Positions 11,717 to 19,730 of a DNA stretch of 64,000 bases are shown here, in pieces (position 1 is the stretch's first letter; every line of letters starts with the position of its first letter). Under the pieces are notes generated by a model. That model did no database searches. It worked only from the letters and a program-made list of their open reading frames with translations, and was not told the DNA's origin. A program made the position numbers and the translations under genes. The stretch comes from Chitinimonas koreensis. GTDB lineage: Bacteria; Pseudomonadota; Gammaproteobacteria; Burkholderiales; Chitinimonadaceae. The stretch lies in the NCBI RefSeq assembly GCF_014353015.1, contig NZ_CP060704.1, positions 2,319,001 to 2,383,000 on the forward strand, in the 5' to 3' direction.

Positions 11717-12364
11717 CTACAGTTCGAAGCCTTCGTCGCGCATGCGCGCGATCAGGTCCTTCCAGCGCGACAGCCGGTCGACCGAGGAATTGGGCTGGGC
11801 GCCGCCGGGCACCCAGATGCCGTCGCTGTTGAAACTGAACACCGGCTGCAGGTCGGGCCGGCGCGAGGCCGGCCGGATATCGCCGATCAGGTTGTCCAAT
11901 ACCAGCGGCTCGGCGTCGGGCTGGGCGTAGTAGGCCAGCACCATGTGGGCCTGCGACACGCTGCTGTCGGCGCCGCCGATCTTGGCCTTGACGTAGGTGA
12001 GCCGCAGCTTTTCGGGCGTCACGCCGAGGAACTTCAGGGTGAAGTACTTGGCGATGGTGAAGTCCTCGCAGTCGCCGGCGCCGCGGCCGATGGTCTCGAG
12101 CGGGGTGGCCCAGTAATCGGGCTGGTTCCAGATCACCGGATCGTCGCCGAAGGTGAGCTGGCGATTGAAGAAATCGTTCACGCGCTTGAGGCGATCGGCG
12201 TCGCTGCCTGCCGCGCCGTCGCGGATCAGGTCGCGCCAGCCCTGGAAACGGGCGACCGGCGTGGCGCCCCAGCGCTGGTTAAGCGTCTTCAGTAACCTGT
12301 CGTAGTTGGGTGCGGTATATGCCAATGCCATAAGCAGGCAAAGCATCAGCCAGCCGTTGCACAT
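11717..12364 (-). CDS. lapG: LapG-like periplasmic cysteine protease (transglutaminase-like)
   Basis: About 215 residues. After a hydrophobic export segment (WLMLCLLMALAY) comes a bacterial transglutaminase-like cysteine protease fold with the expected triad: Cys in GAGDCEDF, His in SQAHMVLAYY and Asp in VLDNL. LapG cleaves the N-terminal region of LapA-type adhesins after a di-alanine motif and is held inactive by c-di-GMP-bound LapD; the substrate here is presumably the adhesin upstream. The gene is 110 bp upstream of lapD on the same strand, so they are probably cotranscribed. The start is uncertain: no strong ribosome site precedes this ATG, and an in-frame TTG lies 105 bases further out. 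The divergent neighbour is the TolC-family channel. Confidence 0.88.
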   Translation of the reverse strand: MCNGWLMLCLLMALAYTAPNYDRLLKTLNQRWGATPVARFQGWRDLIRDGAAGSDADRLKRVNDFFNRQLTFGDDPVIWNQPDYWATPLETIGRGAGDCEDFTIAKYFTLKFLGVTPEKLRLTYVKAKIGGADSSVSQAHMVLAYYAQPDAEPLVLDNLIGDIRPASRRPDLQPVFSFNSDGIWVPGGAQPNSSVDRLSRWKDLIARMRDEGFEL

Positions 12365-12533
12365 TGCCGGCCAGCGCAAGCAAGTCTTTGTTATTTCATT
12401 CGAATGGAGATCGGGACGGGTTTGCACTGGTGCGGGATGGAACGAAGGTCGGGTTCGATTAATCCACAAGCAAGATCAGTACAGGCTTAATTAGAACTCT
12501 TTGATTCATAGACGATTTTGATTGGCGCCTGGC

Positions 12534-12539
12534 TATAAT
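12534..12539 (+). promoter_or_regulatory. Probable -10 element for the TolC-family gene
   Basis: A consensus TATAAT lies 125 bp before the start codon in the AT-rich divergent region shared with lapG. The -35 box is weak (GACGAT at 17-bp spacing). Confidence 0.5.
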
Positions 12540-12663
12540 CGCGGCCTCGGCACAAAATCAATGACAAATAGCTGGAACCGAGCAGGCGAATATTTATCTG
12601 TCGAATGCGACCTGCGCTTCTAAGAATACCTTACAGGGCCATACTGCAAGGGGATGTAAGCAG

Positions 12664-14499
12664 ATGAAAAAGAAATACGGATGGATGCTGCTGGCCGGCC
12701 TGGTCGGTGCATCCCAGGCCTGGGCGGCCGAATCGCCGACTACGCTCAAGGCGGCGGTCGAACAGGCCATCATGCAGAACCCGGAAGTGCGCTTCCGTTA
12801 TCACAATCTGCAGACCAGCAATGAAGAGCGCCGCGCTGCCCAGGGCAACTGGCTGCCGCGGGTCGATCTCGAAGCGGCCAGCGGCCGTCAGCGCAGCGAG
12901 AGCCCGATCACCCGCTCGCACAGCTACGCCAACGACACCGCCAGCATCCAGCTGCGCCAGATGCTGTTCGACGGCTTCGCCACCAGCAGCGACGTGCGCC
13001 GCCTGGGCCACGCGCGCCAGGCACGCTACTACGAACTCCTGAGCACCAGCGACGACGTCGCGCTCGAAGCGGCGCGCGCCTACCTCGACGTGCTGCGCTA
13101 CCGCGAGCTGGTCGAGCTGGCGCGGCAGAACTACGCCACCCACTCCGAAATCCACGGCCAGCTCGCCCAGCGCGTCGGCGCCGGCGTCGGCCGCAAGGTC
13201 GACCTCGAGCAGGCCGCCGGCCGGCTGGCGCTGGCCGAATCGAACTGGCTGACCGAGGTCAGCAATCTGCACGACGTCTCGGCCCGCTACCAGCGCCTGA
13301 TCGGCGAGCCGCCGGCCGCCAGCCTGGCCGAGCCGCCGGCGCTCGACGGCCAGTTGCCGGCGCGCGAGGGCTTCCTCGCCGACACCATCCGCCACAGCCC
13401 GGCCTTCCTCGCCGCGGTGTCCACCATCCGCGCCAACCGCGCCGACGTCGACGTGCGCAAGGCGGCGCGGCTGCCTTCGGTCGAGCTGCGCGCGGTGCAG
13501 TCCTACGAGAAGAACCGCGACGGCCTGCGCGGCGAGTACAAGGACGGCTCGGTCCAGCTGGTGCTCAACTACAACCTGTTCCGCGGCGGCGCCGACAGTG
13601 CGCGCATCCGCCAGTACTCGGAACAGGTGAACGCCGCCCAGGACCTGCGCGACAAGGCCTGCCGCGACATCCGCCAGCTGGCCCAGATCGCCTGGAACGA
13701 CAACAACCGCATCCGCGAGCAGATCCGCCTCCTGAGCCAGCACGAGCTGTCTACGGCCAAGGCGCGCGACGCCTACCGCCAGCAGTTCGACATCGGCCAG
13801 CGCTCGCTGCTGGACCTCCTGGACACCGAGAACGAACTGTTCGAGGCGCGCCGGGCGCTCGCCTCGGCCGAGCGCGACCTCGAGCTGGCCAAGATCCGCG
13901 TGCTGGCGTCGTCGAGCCGTCTGTTGCCGGCGCTGCAGCTGCGGCCGGTGGTCGACGCCATCGACGAGGAGCAGGGCGGCGTGGCCGAGGACGACGGCCT
14001 GATGAATTGCAGCACCGAACTGCCGCCCGCGCCGGTGCTCGACAAGCAGAGCCTGCCGGTGCGCGATCCGCTGGCGGCGGCCGCGATGGCGCCGAAGCAC
14101 GTCGAGGTGCCGCCGGCCGAGCCGGTCAAGCCCAAGCTCGACGGCGACCGCGCCGTGCTGGTCGACCTGGTGAGCCGCTGGGCGGCCGCCTGGAACCGCA
14201 AGGACTTCGCCGGCTACCTGGGCTTCTACGCCGACGACTTCAAGCCGGCCAAGGGTTTGACGCGCGAGCAGTGGGAAGCGCTGCGCAAGCAGCGGCTGGA
14301 GAAGTCCGGCGCGCTCAAGGTGACGCTGGAGCAGGTCGAGGTGGTCAGGCTGGAGCAGGACCGGGCCGAGGTGCGGCTGCACCAGCGCTACGGTTCGGAG
14401 GACTATGCCGACGAGGTCGACAAGACGCTGAACTTCCGCCGGGTCGGCAAGGACTGGCGCATCGTCGACGAGACGGTGACGCGCGGCCGGACGTTCTGA
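12664..14499 (+). CDS. TolC-family outer-membrane channel with C-terminal NTF2/Cds6-like domain (LapE-like)
   Basis: 611 residues with a signal peptide ending at QAWAAE. Residues about 25-440 form a two-repeat outer-membrane efflux protein with long coiled coils (QMLFDGFATSSDVRR, LNYNLFRGGADSARIRQ, FDIGQRSLLDLLDTENELF), the layout of LapE/AggA-type channels that export large adhesins. A proline-rich linker (about 455-500) then leads to an unusual extra domain (about 505-611: LVSRWAAAWNRKDFAGYLGF, then FRRVGKDWRIVDE) that looks like the NTF2-like domain found in Cds6-type L,D-transpeptidases and DUF4440 proteins. Typical channels of this family stop before it. The ABC transporter and membrane-fusion partners (LapB/LapC) are not in the window. 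Confidence 0.85.
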   Translation: MKKKYGWMLLAGLVGASQAWAAESPTTLKAAVEQAIMQNPEVRFRYHNLQTSNEERRAAQGNWLPRVDLEAASGRQRSESPITRSHSYANDTASIQLRQMLFDGFATSSDVRRLGHARQARYYELLSTSDDVALEAARAYLDVLRYRELVELARQNYATHSEIHGQLAQRVGAGVGRKVDLEQAAGRLALAESNWLTEVSNLHDVSARYQRLIGEPPAASLAEPPALDGQLPAREGFLADTIRHSPAFLAAVSTIRANRADVDVRKAARLPSVELRAVQSYEKNRDGLRGEYKDGSVQLVLNYNLFRGGADSARIRQYSEQVNAAQDLRDKACRDIRQLAQIAWNDNNRIREQIRLLSQHELSTAKARDAYRQQFDIGQRSLLDLLDTENELFEARRALASAERDLELAKIRVLASSSRLLPALQLRPVVDAIDEEQGGVAEDDGLMNCSTELPPAPVLDKQSLPVRDPLAAAAMAPKHVEVPPAEPVKPKLDGDRAVLVDLVSRWAAAWNRKDFAGYLGFYADDFKPAKGLTREQWEALRKQRLEKSGALKVTLEQVEVVRLEQDRAEVRLHQRYGSEDYADEVDKTLNFRRVGKDWRIVDETVTRGRTF

Positions 14500-14521
14500 C
14501 CGGCGGGCGATGCAGCAAGCG

Positions 14522-14550
14522 AACGGGCCGCGATTGCGGCCCGTTTATTG
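14522..14550 (+). terminator. Intrinsic terminator of the TolC-family gene
   Basis: ACGGGCCGC pairs with GCGGCCCGT around GATT and is followed by TTATTGTT, 23 bp past the stop codon. Confidence 0.8.
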
Positions 14551-14564
14551 TTGTCGGCATGGTT

Positions 14565-14637
14565 TTGCAGGAGCGGCTTCAGCCGCGAATGGTCGGCCGT
14601 TGGGCACAGCCATTCGCGGCTGAAGCCGCTCCTGCAA
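14565..14637. repeat. REP-like inverted pair, family A
   Basis: AGGAGCGGCTTCAGCCGCGA faces its inverted copy across a short spacer, making a hairpin of about 70 bases. Other members or halves are near 19.68, 21.02, 26.50, 30.16, 32.37, 43.39 and 56.83 kb. Confidence 0.85.
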
Positions 14638-14780
14638 CACGTTCTCCGCGCATGGGCGGGGGCCGCCTACGGATACGGCGCGCTACATGCAGCATGCATT
14701 CGCGGCACGGGACTGGCCCGGTAGCGACCGTCGCAGGGCGCATCGTCATCCTGAAACCCAGTTGCCGATTCGCCCGCTGC

Positions 14781-15443
14781 TCAGCGGCCCTCGAGATAAC
14801 GCCGGTCGTCGAAGCTCTCGACCCACTGCGGCCGGTAGATCACCAGCGCCGCCATCACCAGGCCGGTGGTGAAGGCCTCGGACCAGGAGAACAGCAGGTA
14901 GTAGGGCAGGGCCTCCTCGGCCAGGTAGGCGGCCGTGTAGCTGCCGGCCAGCGCGTGCAGCAGCAGCTTGCAGCAGGCCGCCAGCGCGAAGCTCAGCGCC
15001 GCGCCGAAGAAGCCGTTGGCGAAGAAATAGGCGAAGTAGTTGGCGGGCAGGTAGCGGCGGCTCAGCCGCAGCGCCATGTCGGCGCACAGCACGGCCGGCA
15101 GCGGGCCGCTGAGCCAGTCGAGACCGGCCGCCAGGAAGTCGGCATGGCCGTTGGCGCAGGTGGCCAGCACCACCGCGGCGAGGCCGATCAGCGCCTTGTC
15201 GCGGCCGGCGATCAGGGTCAGCGCCGAGGCGCCGAGCAGGTGGAAGCTCAGGCCGGGCTTGATGCCGGCCGACCACTGCCACAGCACCGCGATCAGGGTG
15301 GTGGCGCCGAGCCAGCCGGTCAGCCGGACCTGCGGCAGCAAGCTCCAGCACACCTGCCGCGCGCGCCAGGCCAGGACGAGCAGCGCCAGTACATGGCCGG
15401 CCAGCAGCAGGGCGATCGGGAAGGGCGCGGCGCGAAGGTCCAT
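14781..15443 (-). CDS. CbiM-like energy-coupling-factor transporter permease
   Basis: 220 residues, almost entirely hydrophobic, with six or seven predicted membrane helices and polar loops such as CANGHADFLAAGLDW and SRRYLPANYFAYFFANGF. The pattern matches the CbiM/NikM-type integral membrane proteins annotated as energy-coupling-factor ABC permeases in proteobacteria. No ATPase or cobalt/nickel partner gene lies next to it, so the transported substrate cannot be inferred. It is the last gene of a minus-strand group that starts with the unknown protein near 17.65 kb; the gap to the hydrolase upstream is 31 bp. Confidence 0.65.
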   Translation of the reverse strand: MDLRAAPFPIALLLAGHVLALLVLAWRARQVCWSLLPQVRLTGWLGATTLIAVLWQWSAGIKPGLSFHLLGASALTLIAGRDKALIGLAAVVLATCANGHADFLAAGLDWLSGPLPAVLCADMALRLSRRYLPANYFAYFFANGFFGAALSFALAACCKLLLHALAGSYTAAYLAEEALPYYLLFSWSEAFTTGLVMAALVIYRPQWVESFDDRRYLEGR

Positions 15444-15474
15444 CGTCGTTCGATTGCGGCCGGCGGCGGCCGGT

Positions 15475-16137
15475 TCAGTGGCCCGCCGCTGCGCCGCCGG
15501 CCTGTCCGGTCGCCGCGCCGAACCAGCGGTTGACGACGTCGGCCAGCAGCGTGAGCTTGCCGTGGAAGAAATGGCCGGCGCCGGGCACCACCACCACCGG
15601 CAGGTTCAAGGGTCGCGCCCAGTCGAACACCGCGGCCAGCGGCGCGACCTCGTCCTGCTCGCCGTGCACGACCAGCGTGCTGGCCGGTACGGCCGGGAAG
15701 TCCCATTTGGCCGTGGCCGGGCCGACCAGGATCAGCCGCTCGACCGCGGCTTCGCCGAGCCGGGCCGCGAGCTGGGACTGGACGAAGGTGCCGAACGAGA
15801 AGCCGGCCAGCACCAGCGGCAGGCCGGGGTGGTCGGCCTGGGCCTGGGTCAGCACGGCGGCCATGTCGTCGACCTCGGCCTGGCCGTTGTCGTGCTCGCC
15901 TTCGCTCTGGCCGACGCCGCGCAGATTGGGGCAGTAGGCGACGTAGCCGCGGCGCGACAGCACCTTGGCCAGCGTGTGGACGATCTTGTTGGTGTTGGTG
16001 CCGCCCTGCAGCGGATTCGGATGGGCGACCAGCGCGATGCCGCGCGGCGAGCCGTCGAGCGCGCTGCCGAGGACCAGGGTGTCGAGCCGGCCGGCCGGGC
16101 CGGCGATGAAGCGCTGTTCGAATTGCGGTGATTTCAT
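15475..16137 (-). CDS. Alpha/beta hydrolase
   Basis: 220 residues. It shows the HPNP oxyanion-side motif (VAHPNPLQGGTNTNK), a nucleophile elbow GFSFG (Ser about residue 115), a distal acid in HGEQDEV and a catalytic His in PGAGHFFHG. This is the short alpha/beta hydrolase family common in proteobacteria whose substrates are mostly unknown. No signal peptide, so cytoplasmic. It sits in the same minus-strand run as the ferredoxin upstream (88-bp gap) and the permease downstream. Confidence 0.8.
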   Translation of the reverse strand: MKSPQFEQRFIAGPAGRLDTLVLGSALDGSPRGIALVAHPNPLQGGTNTNKIVHTLAKVLSRRGYVAYCPNLRGVGQSEGEHDNGQAEVDDMAAVLTQAQADHPGLPLVLAGFSFGTFVQSQLAARLGEAAVERLILVGPATAKWDFPAVPASTLVVHGEQDEVAPLAAVFDWARPLNLPVVVVPGAGHFFHGKLTLLADVVNRWFGAATGQAGGAAAGH

Positions 16138-16225
16138 GGGCGGATCCGGGGGCGGCCATGGCGGCCAGGCGTGGAATGCCGGCGCCGTGCGCGCCGGCCT
16201 GGAGCGGGCGGCGAGGCGAACGGCG

Positions 16226-16534
16226 TCAGATCTTCAGCCGCTCGACCGTGCGGCCGTGCATCAGGTGCTCCTGGATGATCTCCTCGACGTCCTCGCGGTC
16301 GACATACTGGTACCAGACGTTGTCGGGATAGATCACCATCACCGGCCCCTCGGCGCAGCGGTCGAGGCAGCCGGCCTTGTTGGTGCGCACCTTGCCCTGG
16401 CCGGCCAGGCCCAGTTCCTTGACCCGGTCCTTGGCGTACTTGTGCATCTCGCTGGCGCCGAAATCGTTGCAGCACGATTCGCCGTTGGGACGCTGGTTGG
16501 TGCAGAAGAACACGTGGTGCTTGAAATAGCTCAT
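16226..16534 (-). CDS. Thioredoxin-like [2Fe-2S] ferredoxin
   Basis: 102 residues. The cysteines in FCTNQRPNGESCCNDFG and KAGCLDRCAEGP match the four-cysteine pattern of thioredoxin-fold [2Fe-2S] ferredoxins (the Azotobacter FeSII/Aquifex type). Likely a soluble electron carrier; its redox partner is not evident. The gap to the upstream unknown gene is only 9 bp, so the two are surely cotranscribed. Confidence 0.85.
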   Translation of the reverse strand: MSYFKHHVFFCTNQRPNGESCCNDFGASEMHKYAKDRVKELGLAGQGKVRTNKAGCLDRCAEGPVMVIYPDNVWYQYVDREDVEEIIQEHLMHGRTVERLKI

Positions 16535-16543
16535 GGCGAACCC

Positions 16544-17650
16544 TCAATGCAGGGCCGGCCGGGCCGGCAGCTCGGACGGCAGGGGGAAGTAGGGGAGGTC
16601 GTCCTTGATCGCGGGCAGTACTTCTTCCAGCACGCGGAAGGCGTCGTGATGGCACTCGCGCAGGAGGCCCACCATCATCTGCTGCAGCACCTCGACGCGA
16701 TCGAGCGGGCCGAGCGGCCAGATGAAGCCGGCCCATTCCTCGCCGTTGCGCTCGGCGCCGAGCGTGACGCGCAGCTCGCCGCCCTCGTGGCTCGACAGCA
16801 CCGCGACCGGCGTCTCGCCGCGTTCGCGCAGCTGGCGCAGGGTATTGCTGGCGAACACCTGGAAGCGGATCTCCTGCTGCGCCACCCGGCCGTCGTCGAG
16901 CGCGGCCAGCCAGGCCTGCGGCGCGCGCGGCAGCGGGAACAGCGTCAGCGCGTCGTGCTTGAGCTGCTCGCCCAAGAGCTTGGTCAGCGCCATCGCCCAC
17001 TGCGCCGGCGGCGCGTTCAGGCGCACGGCCGGCTGGGCTTCGCCGTCCTGCATCGCGGTGCCGACCAGGTAGCGCAGGAACACGCCGTCGCCGTTGACCT
17101 CGATCGGGCGCTCTTCGAAATCGTGCGGCAGGCGGCCGGCGTATTGCAGCGTGTCGCGCCAGCGCGCCAGGCGGCTGGCCGGGATCGCAAGCAACTGCTC
17201 GCGGTCGATCAGCTGGGCGGACAGGTGGACGTCGGCGCCGGGGGCGAAGACGCCGTGCTCGACCAGCAGCTGCTTGACCGCGCCGACGTCGGGCAGCCGG
17301 GCCGGCAGCGTGTGCTGGCCGCGCACGCCGGCCACCAGCACGATGGGCAGGGCGAACAGCACGGCATGGCGGGCGGCGCCGGCGGCCGGCCGGGCGACGC
17401 GGATGCGCAGGCGCTCGATCAGCAGCGCCTGCACGGCAGCCGAGGGCGCATTGGCCTGGGCGGCGGCCAGTTCGGCGTCGAGGTCGCCGGCCAGCAGGCG
17501 GTCGAGTTCGGCATCGAGCGCGGCTTCGGCGGCCACCATGCGGCCGAGGTCGCGCTCGCCGAGCAGCGTCTGCGCCAGTGCATGCAGCGGGTGGGTCGGG
17601 GCGGCGGCGTAGCGGCGCGGATCGGGCAGGGCGGGCAGTGCTTCTTGCAT
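16544..17650 (-). CDS. Conserved protein of unknown function
   Basis: 368 residues, no signal peptide or clear membrane helix, with an acidic, alanine-rich N-terminal third and a mixed alpha/beta remainder (for example FASNTLRQLRERGETPVAVL). I do not recognise a characterised family. It heads the ferredoxin-hydrolase-permease group, and its close linkage to the [2Fe-2S] ferredoxin suggests a related redox role, but that is inference only. Confidence 0.75.
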   Translation of the reverse strand: MQEALPALPDPRRYAAAPTHPLHALAQTLLGERDLGRMVAAEAALDAELDRLLAGDLDAELAAAQANAPSAAVQALLIERLRIRVARPAAGAARHAVLFALPIVLVAGVRGQHTLPARLPDVGAVKQLLVEHGVFAPGADVHLSAQLIDREQLLAIPASRLARWRDTLQYAGRLPHDFEERPIEVNGDGVFLRYLVGTAMQDGEAQPAVRLNAPPAQWAMALTKLLGEQLKHDALTLFPLPRAPQAWLAALDDGRVAQQEIRFQVFASNTLRQLRERGETPVAVLSSHEGGELRVTLGAERNGEEWAGFIWPLGPLDRVEVLQQMMVGLLRECHHDAFRVLEEVLPAIKDDLPYFPLPSELPARPALH

Positions 17651-17683
17651 GGCGCGGACGTCTTGTTCGGGCGGAAAGGCCCG

Positions 17684-17689
17684 ATTATA
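17684..17689 (-). promoter_or_regulatory. -10 element for the ferredoxin operon
   Basis: TATAAT on the minus strand, 34 bp ahead of the start codon of the unknown protein. The -35 region is weak. Confidence 0.5.
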
Positions 17690-17765
17690 CGGGCTCCGGG
17701 CACGCTTCCACCCCGTTCCGGCGAACTGCCGCGCAAGGCACCGCCGCGGTGCCTGCGGCGGTGGA

Positions 17766-17895
17766 TTTGACTTTTTACTCGACTATATAAGAAAATAATA
17801 AATGTCGAATGTTGTTCTGACCGCTTCGATACGTTTCTCCTTTATTCTCCTTTGTACCTATTCCAAGCCCGGTCGCCCGACCGGGCTGTTTTTTT
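17766..17895 (+). ncRNA. Candidate small RNA ending in a strong terminator
   Basis: An AT-rich stretch between divergent genes starts with TTGACT and TATATAAG-like elements and ends in a perfect terminator (AGCCCGGT, CGCC loop, ACCGGGCT, then seven T). In between are two exposed CTCC-rich tracts (TTTCTCCTTTATTCTCCTTT) and no convincing reading frame. The promoter spacing is not canonical. It could equally be a leader or an orphan terminator. Confidence 0.35.
17866..17895 (+). terminator. Intrinsic terminator upstream of the chemoreceptor gene
   Basis: Eight-base GC-rich stem with AGCCCGGT and ACCGGGCT arms and a run of seven T. No protein gene precedes it on this strand. Confidence 0.85.
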
Positions 17896-17923
17896 GCCGG
17901 TCGATTCGAGCGCTTGCTATACA
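17894..17923 (+). promoter_or_regulatory. Sigma-70-type promoter of the chemoreceptor gene
   Basis: TTGCCG and TATACA separated by 18 bp, 48 bp upstream of the start codon; the -35 box overlaps the tail of the preceding terminator. Confidence 0.5.
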
Positions 17924-17970
17924 CTGCCAAGTAGACCGCGACAGGCGGCAACTAAACGGAGACAGCCCCC

Positions 17971-19464
17971 ATGTCCTTTGCGCAGACCCTTGGCAACGTC
18001 ATCGACTGGTTCATTCCCGATGCGCTGCGCCAGAACCCGATCGATCTGAGCCGCGCCCGCAATATCGCGGGCGCCACGCTGTTGGCGGCCATCTTCGTGC
18101 CGATCTTCGCGATCAACTACTTCAAGCTGGGCCATGGCGCGATGGGCTGGGGCATCCTGATCTCCGGCGTCCTGATGCTGTCGGCGGCCTTCGTGATGAA
18201 GCTGAGCGGCCTGTTGCTGCTGACGCGCGAATACGCGATCGCGGTGTGCTTCGGCATGGTGACCTGGATGTGCTACGTCAACGGCGGCATCGAATCGTCG
18301 TCGGCGCCGTGGTTCCTGCTGATCCCGCTGACCGCGATGTTCATCGGCGGCCGCGTCAGCTCCATGTTCTGGAGCGCCTGCTCGCTGATCGCCATCGTGC
18401 TGTTCTTCCTGGCCAACAAGCACGGCTGGAGCCTGCCGCCGAGCCCGCTCGGGCCCGAGCTGCACCCGCAGCTGCAGTTCCGCTCGCTGATGGGCCTGAC
18501 CATCGTGATCTTCTTCCTGGCGCTGGTGTTCGAGATCGGCAAGGACAAGAGCTTCTCCAAGACCGAGCAGGCGCGGCGCCAGGCCGAGCAGGGCAGCGCG
18601 GCGATGCAGCAGATGCTGGGCCAGGTGACCTCGGCGATCGGCACGGCCTCGACCGAGACCGCCCAGATCAGCGAGCGCACCGCTTCGATCAGCCAGACCA
18701 TGCGCCACCAGGTGCGCGAGACCGACACGATGGGCCGCACCATCGACGAGATCGCCGCGGTGACGCAGCAGAGCGCCGAGCAGTCGGGCCAGGCCGCGCG
18801 CGAGGCGGTCGAGGCCGGCCGGCTGGCGCAGGAGAGCGGTAAGGCGATGGGCTTGACGCTGACCAATCTGGAGAAGGCCTCGGCGGTGGTGGCCCGCTCG
18901 GCCCAGCGCATCGAGGAGCTCGGCCGCCGCAGCGACGAGATCGGCGGCATCGTGCAGGCGATCCGCGAGATCGCCGACCAGACCAACCTGCTGGCGCTGA
19001 ACGCCGCGATCGAAGCGGCGCGCGCCGGCGAGCAGGGCCGCGGCTTCGCGGTGGTGGCGGACGAAGTGCGCAAGCTGGCCGAACGCACCGCCAGCGCCAC
19101 CCGCGAGATCGAGGAGAAGATCGGCGCCATCCTGACCGGCACCGGCGAGGCGATGGACGCGATGCGCGACGGCACCGAGCGCATGCGCGAGATCAACGCC
19201 AGCGCGGCCGAGGCCGGCACCAAGCTGGACGAGATCATCGCCGGCGCCGGCCGCGTCGCCGGCCTGATCGGCGCGGTGGCCAAGCACGAGGAACGCCAGG
19301 CCGGCCAGTTCCAGGCGATCGCGACCGACATCGCCGAACTGCGCGCCGACATGTCGGCCGCCAGCAGCTCGACCGACGCGATCGCGCAGGCGGTCGGCAC
19401 CTTGGACGCGACCATGCAGCAACTGGGGCAATTCATCGCTCGCTCCGAGGGACGGTCCGAGTAA
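17971..19464 (+). CDS. Methyl-accepting chemotaxis protein with multi-helix membrane sensor
   Basis: 497 residues. The first 190 form about six membrane helices with almost no periplasmic domain, so the signal is likely sensed within or at the membrane. A long coiled coil follows, centred on the conserved hairpin that contacts CheA/CheW (EIADQTNLLALNAAIEAARA, then GRGFAVVADEVRKLAERT). There is no C-terminal CheR-binding pentapeptide. No che genes are adjacent. A ribosome site (CGGAGA) precedes the ATG. The ligand is unknown. Confidence 0.93.
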   Translation: MSFAQTLGNVIDWFIPDALRQNPIDLSRARNIAGATLLAAIFVPIFAINYFKLGHGAMGWGILISGVLMLSAAFVMKLSGLLLLTREYAIAVCFGMVTWMCYVNGGIESSSAPWFLLIPLTAMFIGGRVSSMFWSACSLIAIVLFFLANKHGWSLPPSPLGPELHPQLQFRSLMGLTIVIFFLALVFEIGKDKSFSKTEQARRQAEQGSAAMQQMLGQVTSAIGTASTETAQISERTASISQTMRHQVRETDTMGRTIDEIAAVTQQSAEQSGQAAREAVEAGRLAQESGKAMGLTLTNLEKASAVVARSAQRIEELGRRSDEIGGIVQAIREIADQTNLLALNAAIEAARAGEQGRGFAVVADEVRKLAERTASATREIEEKIGAILTGTGEAMDAMRDGTERMREINASAAEAGTKLDEIIAGAGRVAGLIGAVAKHEERQAGQFQAIATDIAELRADMSAASSSTDAIAQAVGTLDATMQQLGQFIARSEGRSE

Positions 19465-19482
19465 GCTCGATGGATCGATCGG

Positions 19483-19503
19483 GCGCCCGGCATAGCCGGG
19501 CGC
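19483..19503 (+). terminator. Intrinsic terminator of the chemoreceptor gene
   Basis: GCGCCCGGC and GCCGGGCGC arms around ATA, followed by TTGCATTT, 18 bp past the stop codon. Confidence 0.75.
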
Positions 19504-19730
19504 TTGCATTTGGCGAGGGCTGGAACGGTGGTCGCCCCCTGATCCATTCCGACTCCTCCCGCCCACGCCGCCACCGGGCTCCCCGCGAAGTCGAGGACTT
19601 CGTGGGGTGGTCCAGAGGGAGCCTCGCTGCGCTCGTTCGCGCTTCGTCGAGCCAGCACTCATGCCGGAATAGTGTGTAGGAGCGGCTTCAGCCGCGAATG
19701 GCAGGCGGGGACATGCAACGCTCCGCCAGG
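19504..19730. repeat. Composite intergenic repeat and REP half-site
   Basis: Holds a fragment (about 19570-19645, with GAGGACTTCGTGGGGTGGTC and CTCGCTGCGCTCGTTCG) that reappears inverted near 57.0 kb, and half of a family A REP element (about 19677-19703). No gene. Confidence 0.65.
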
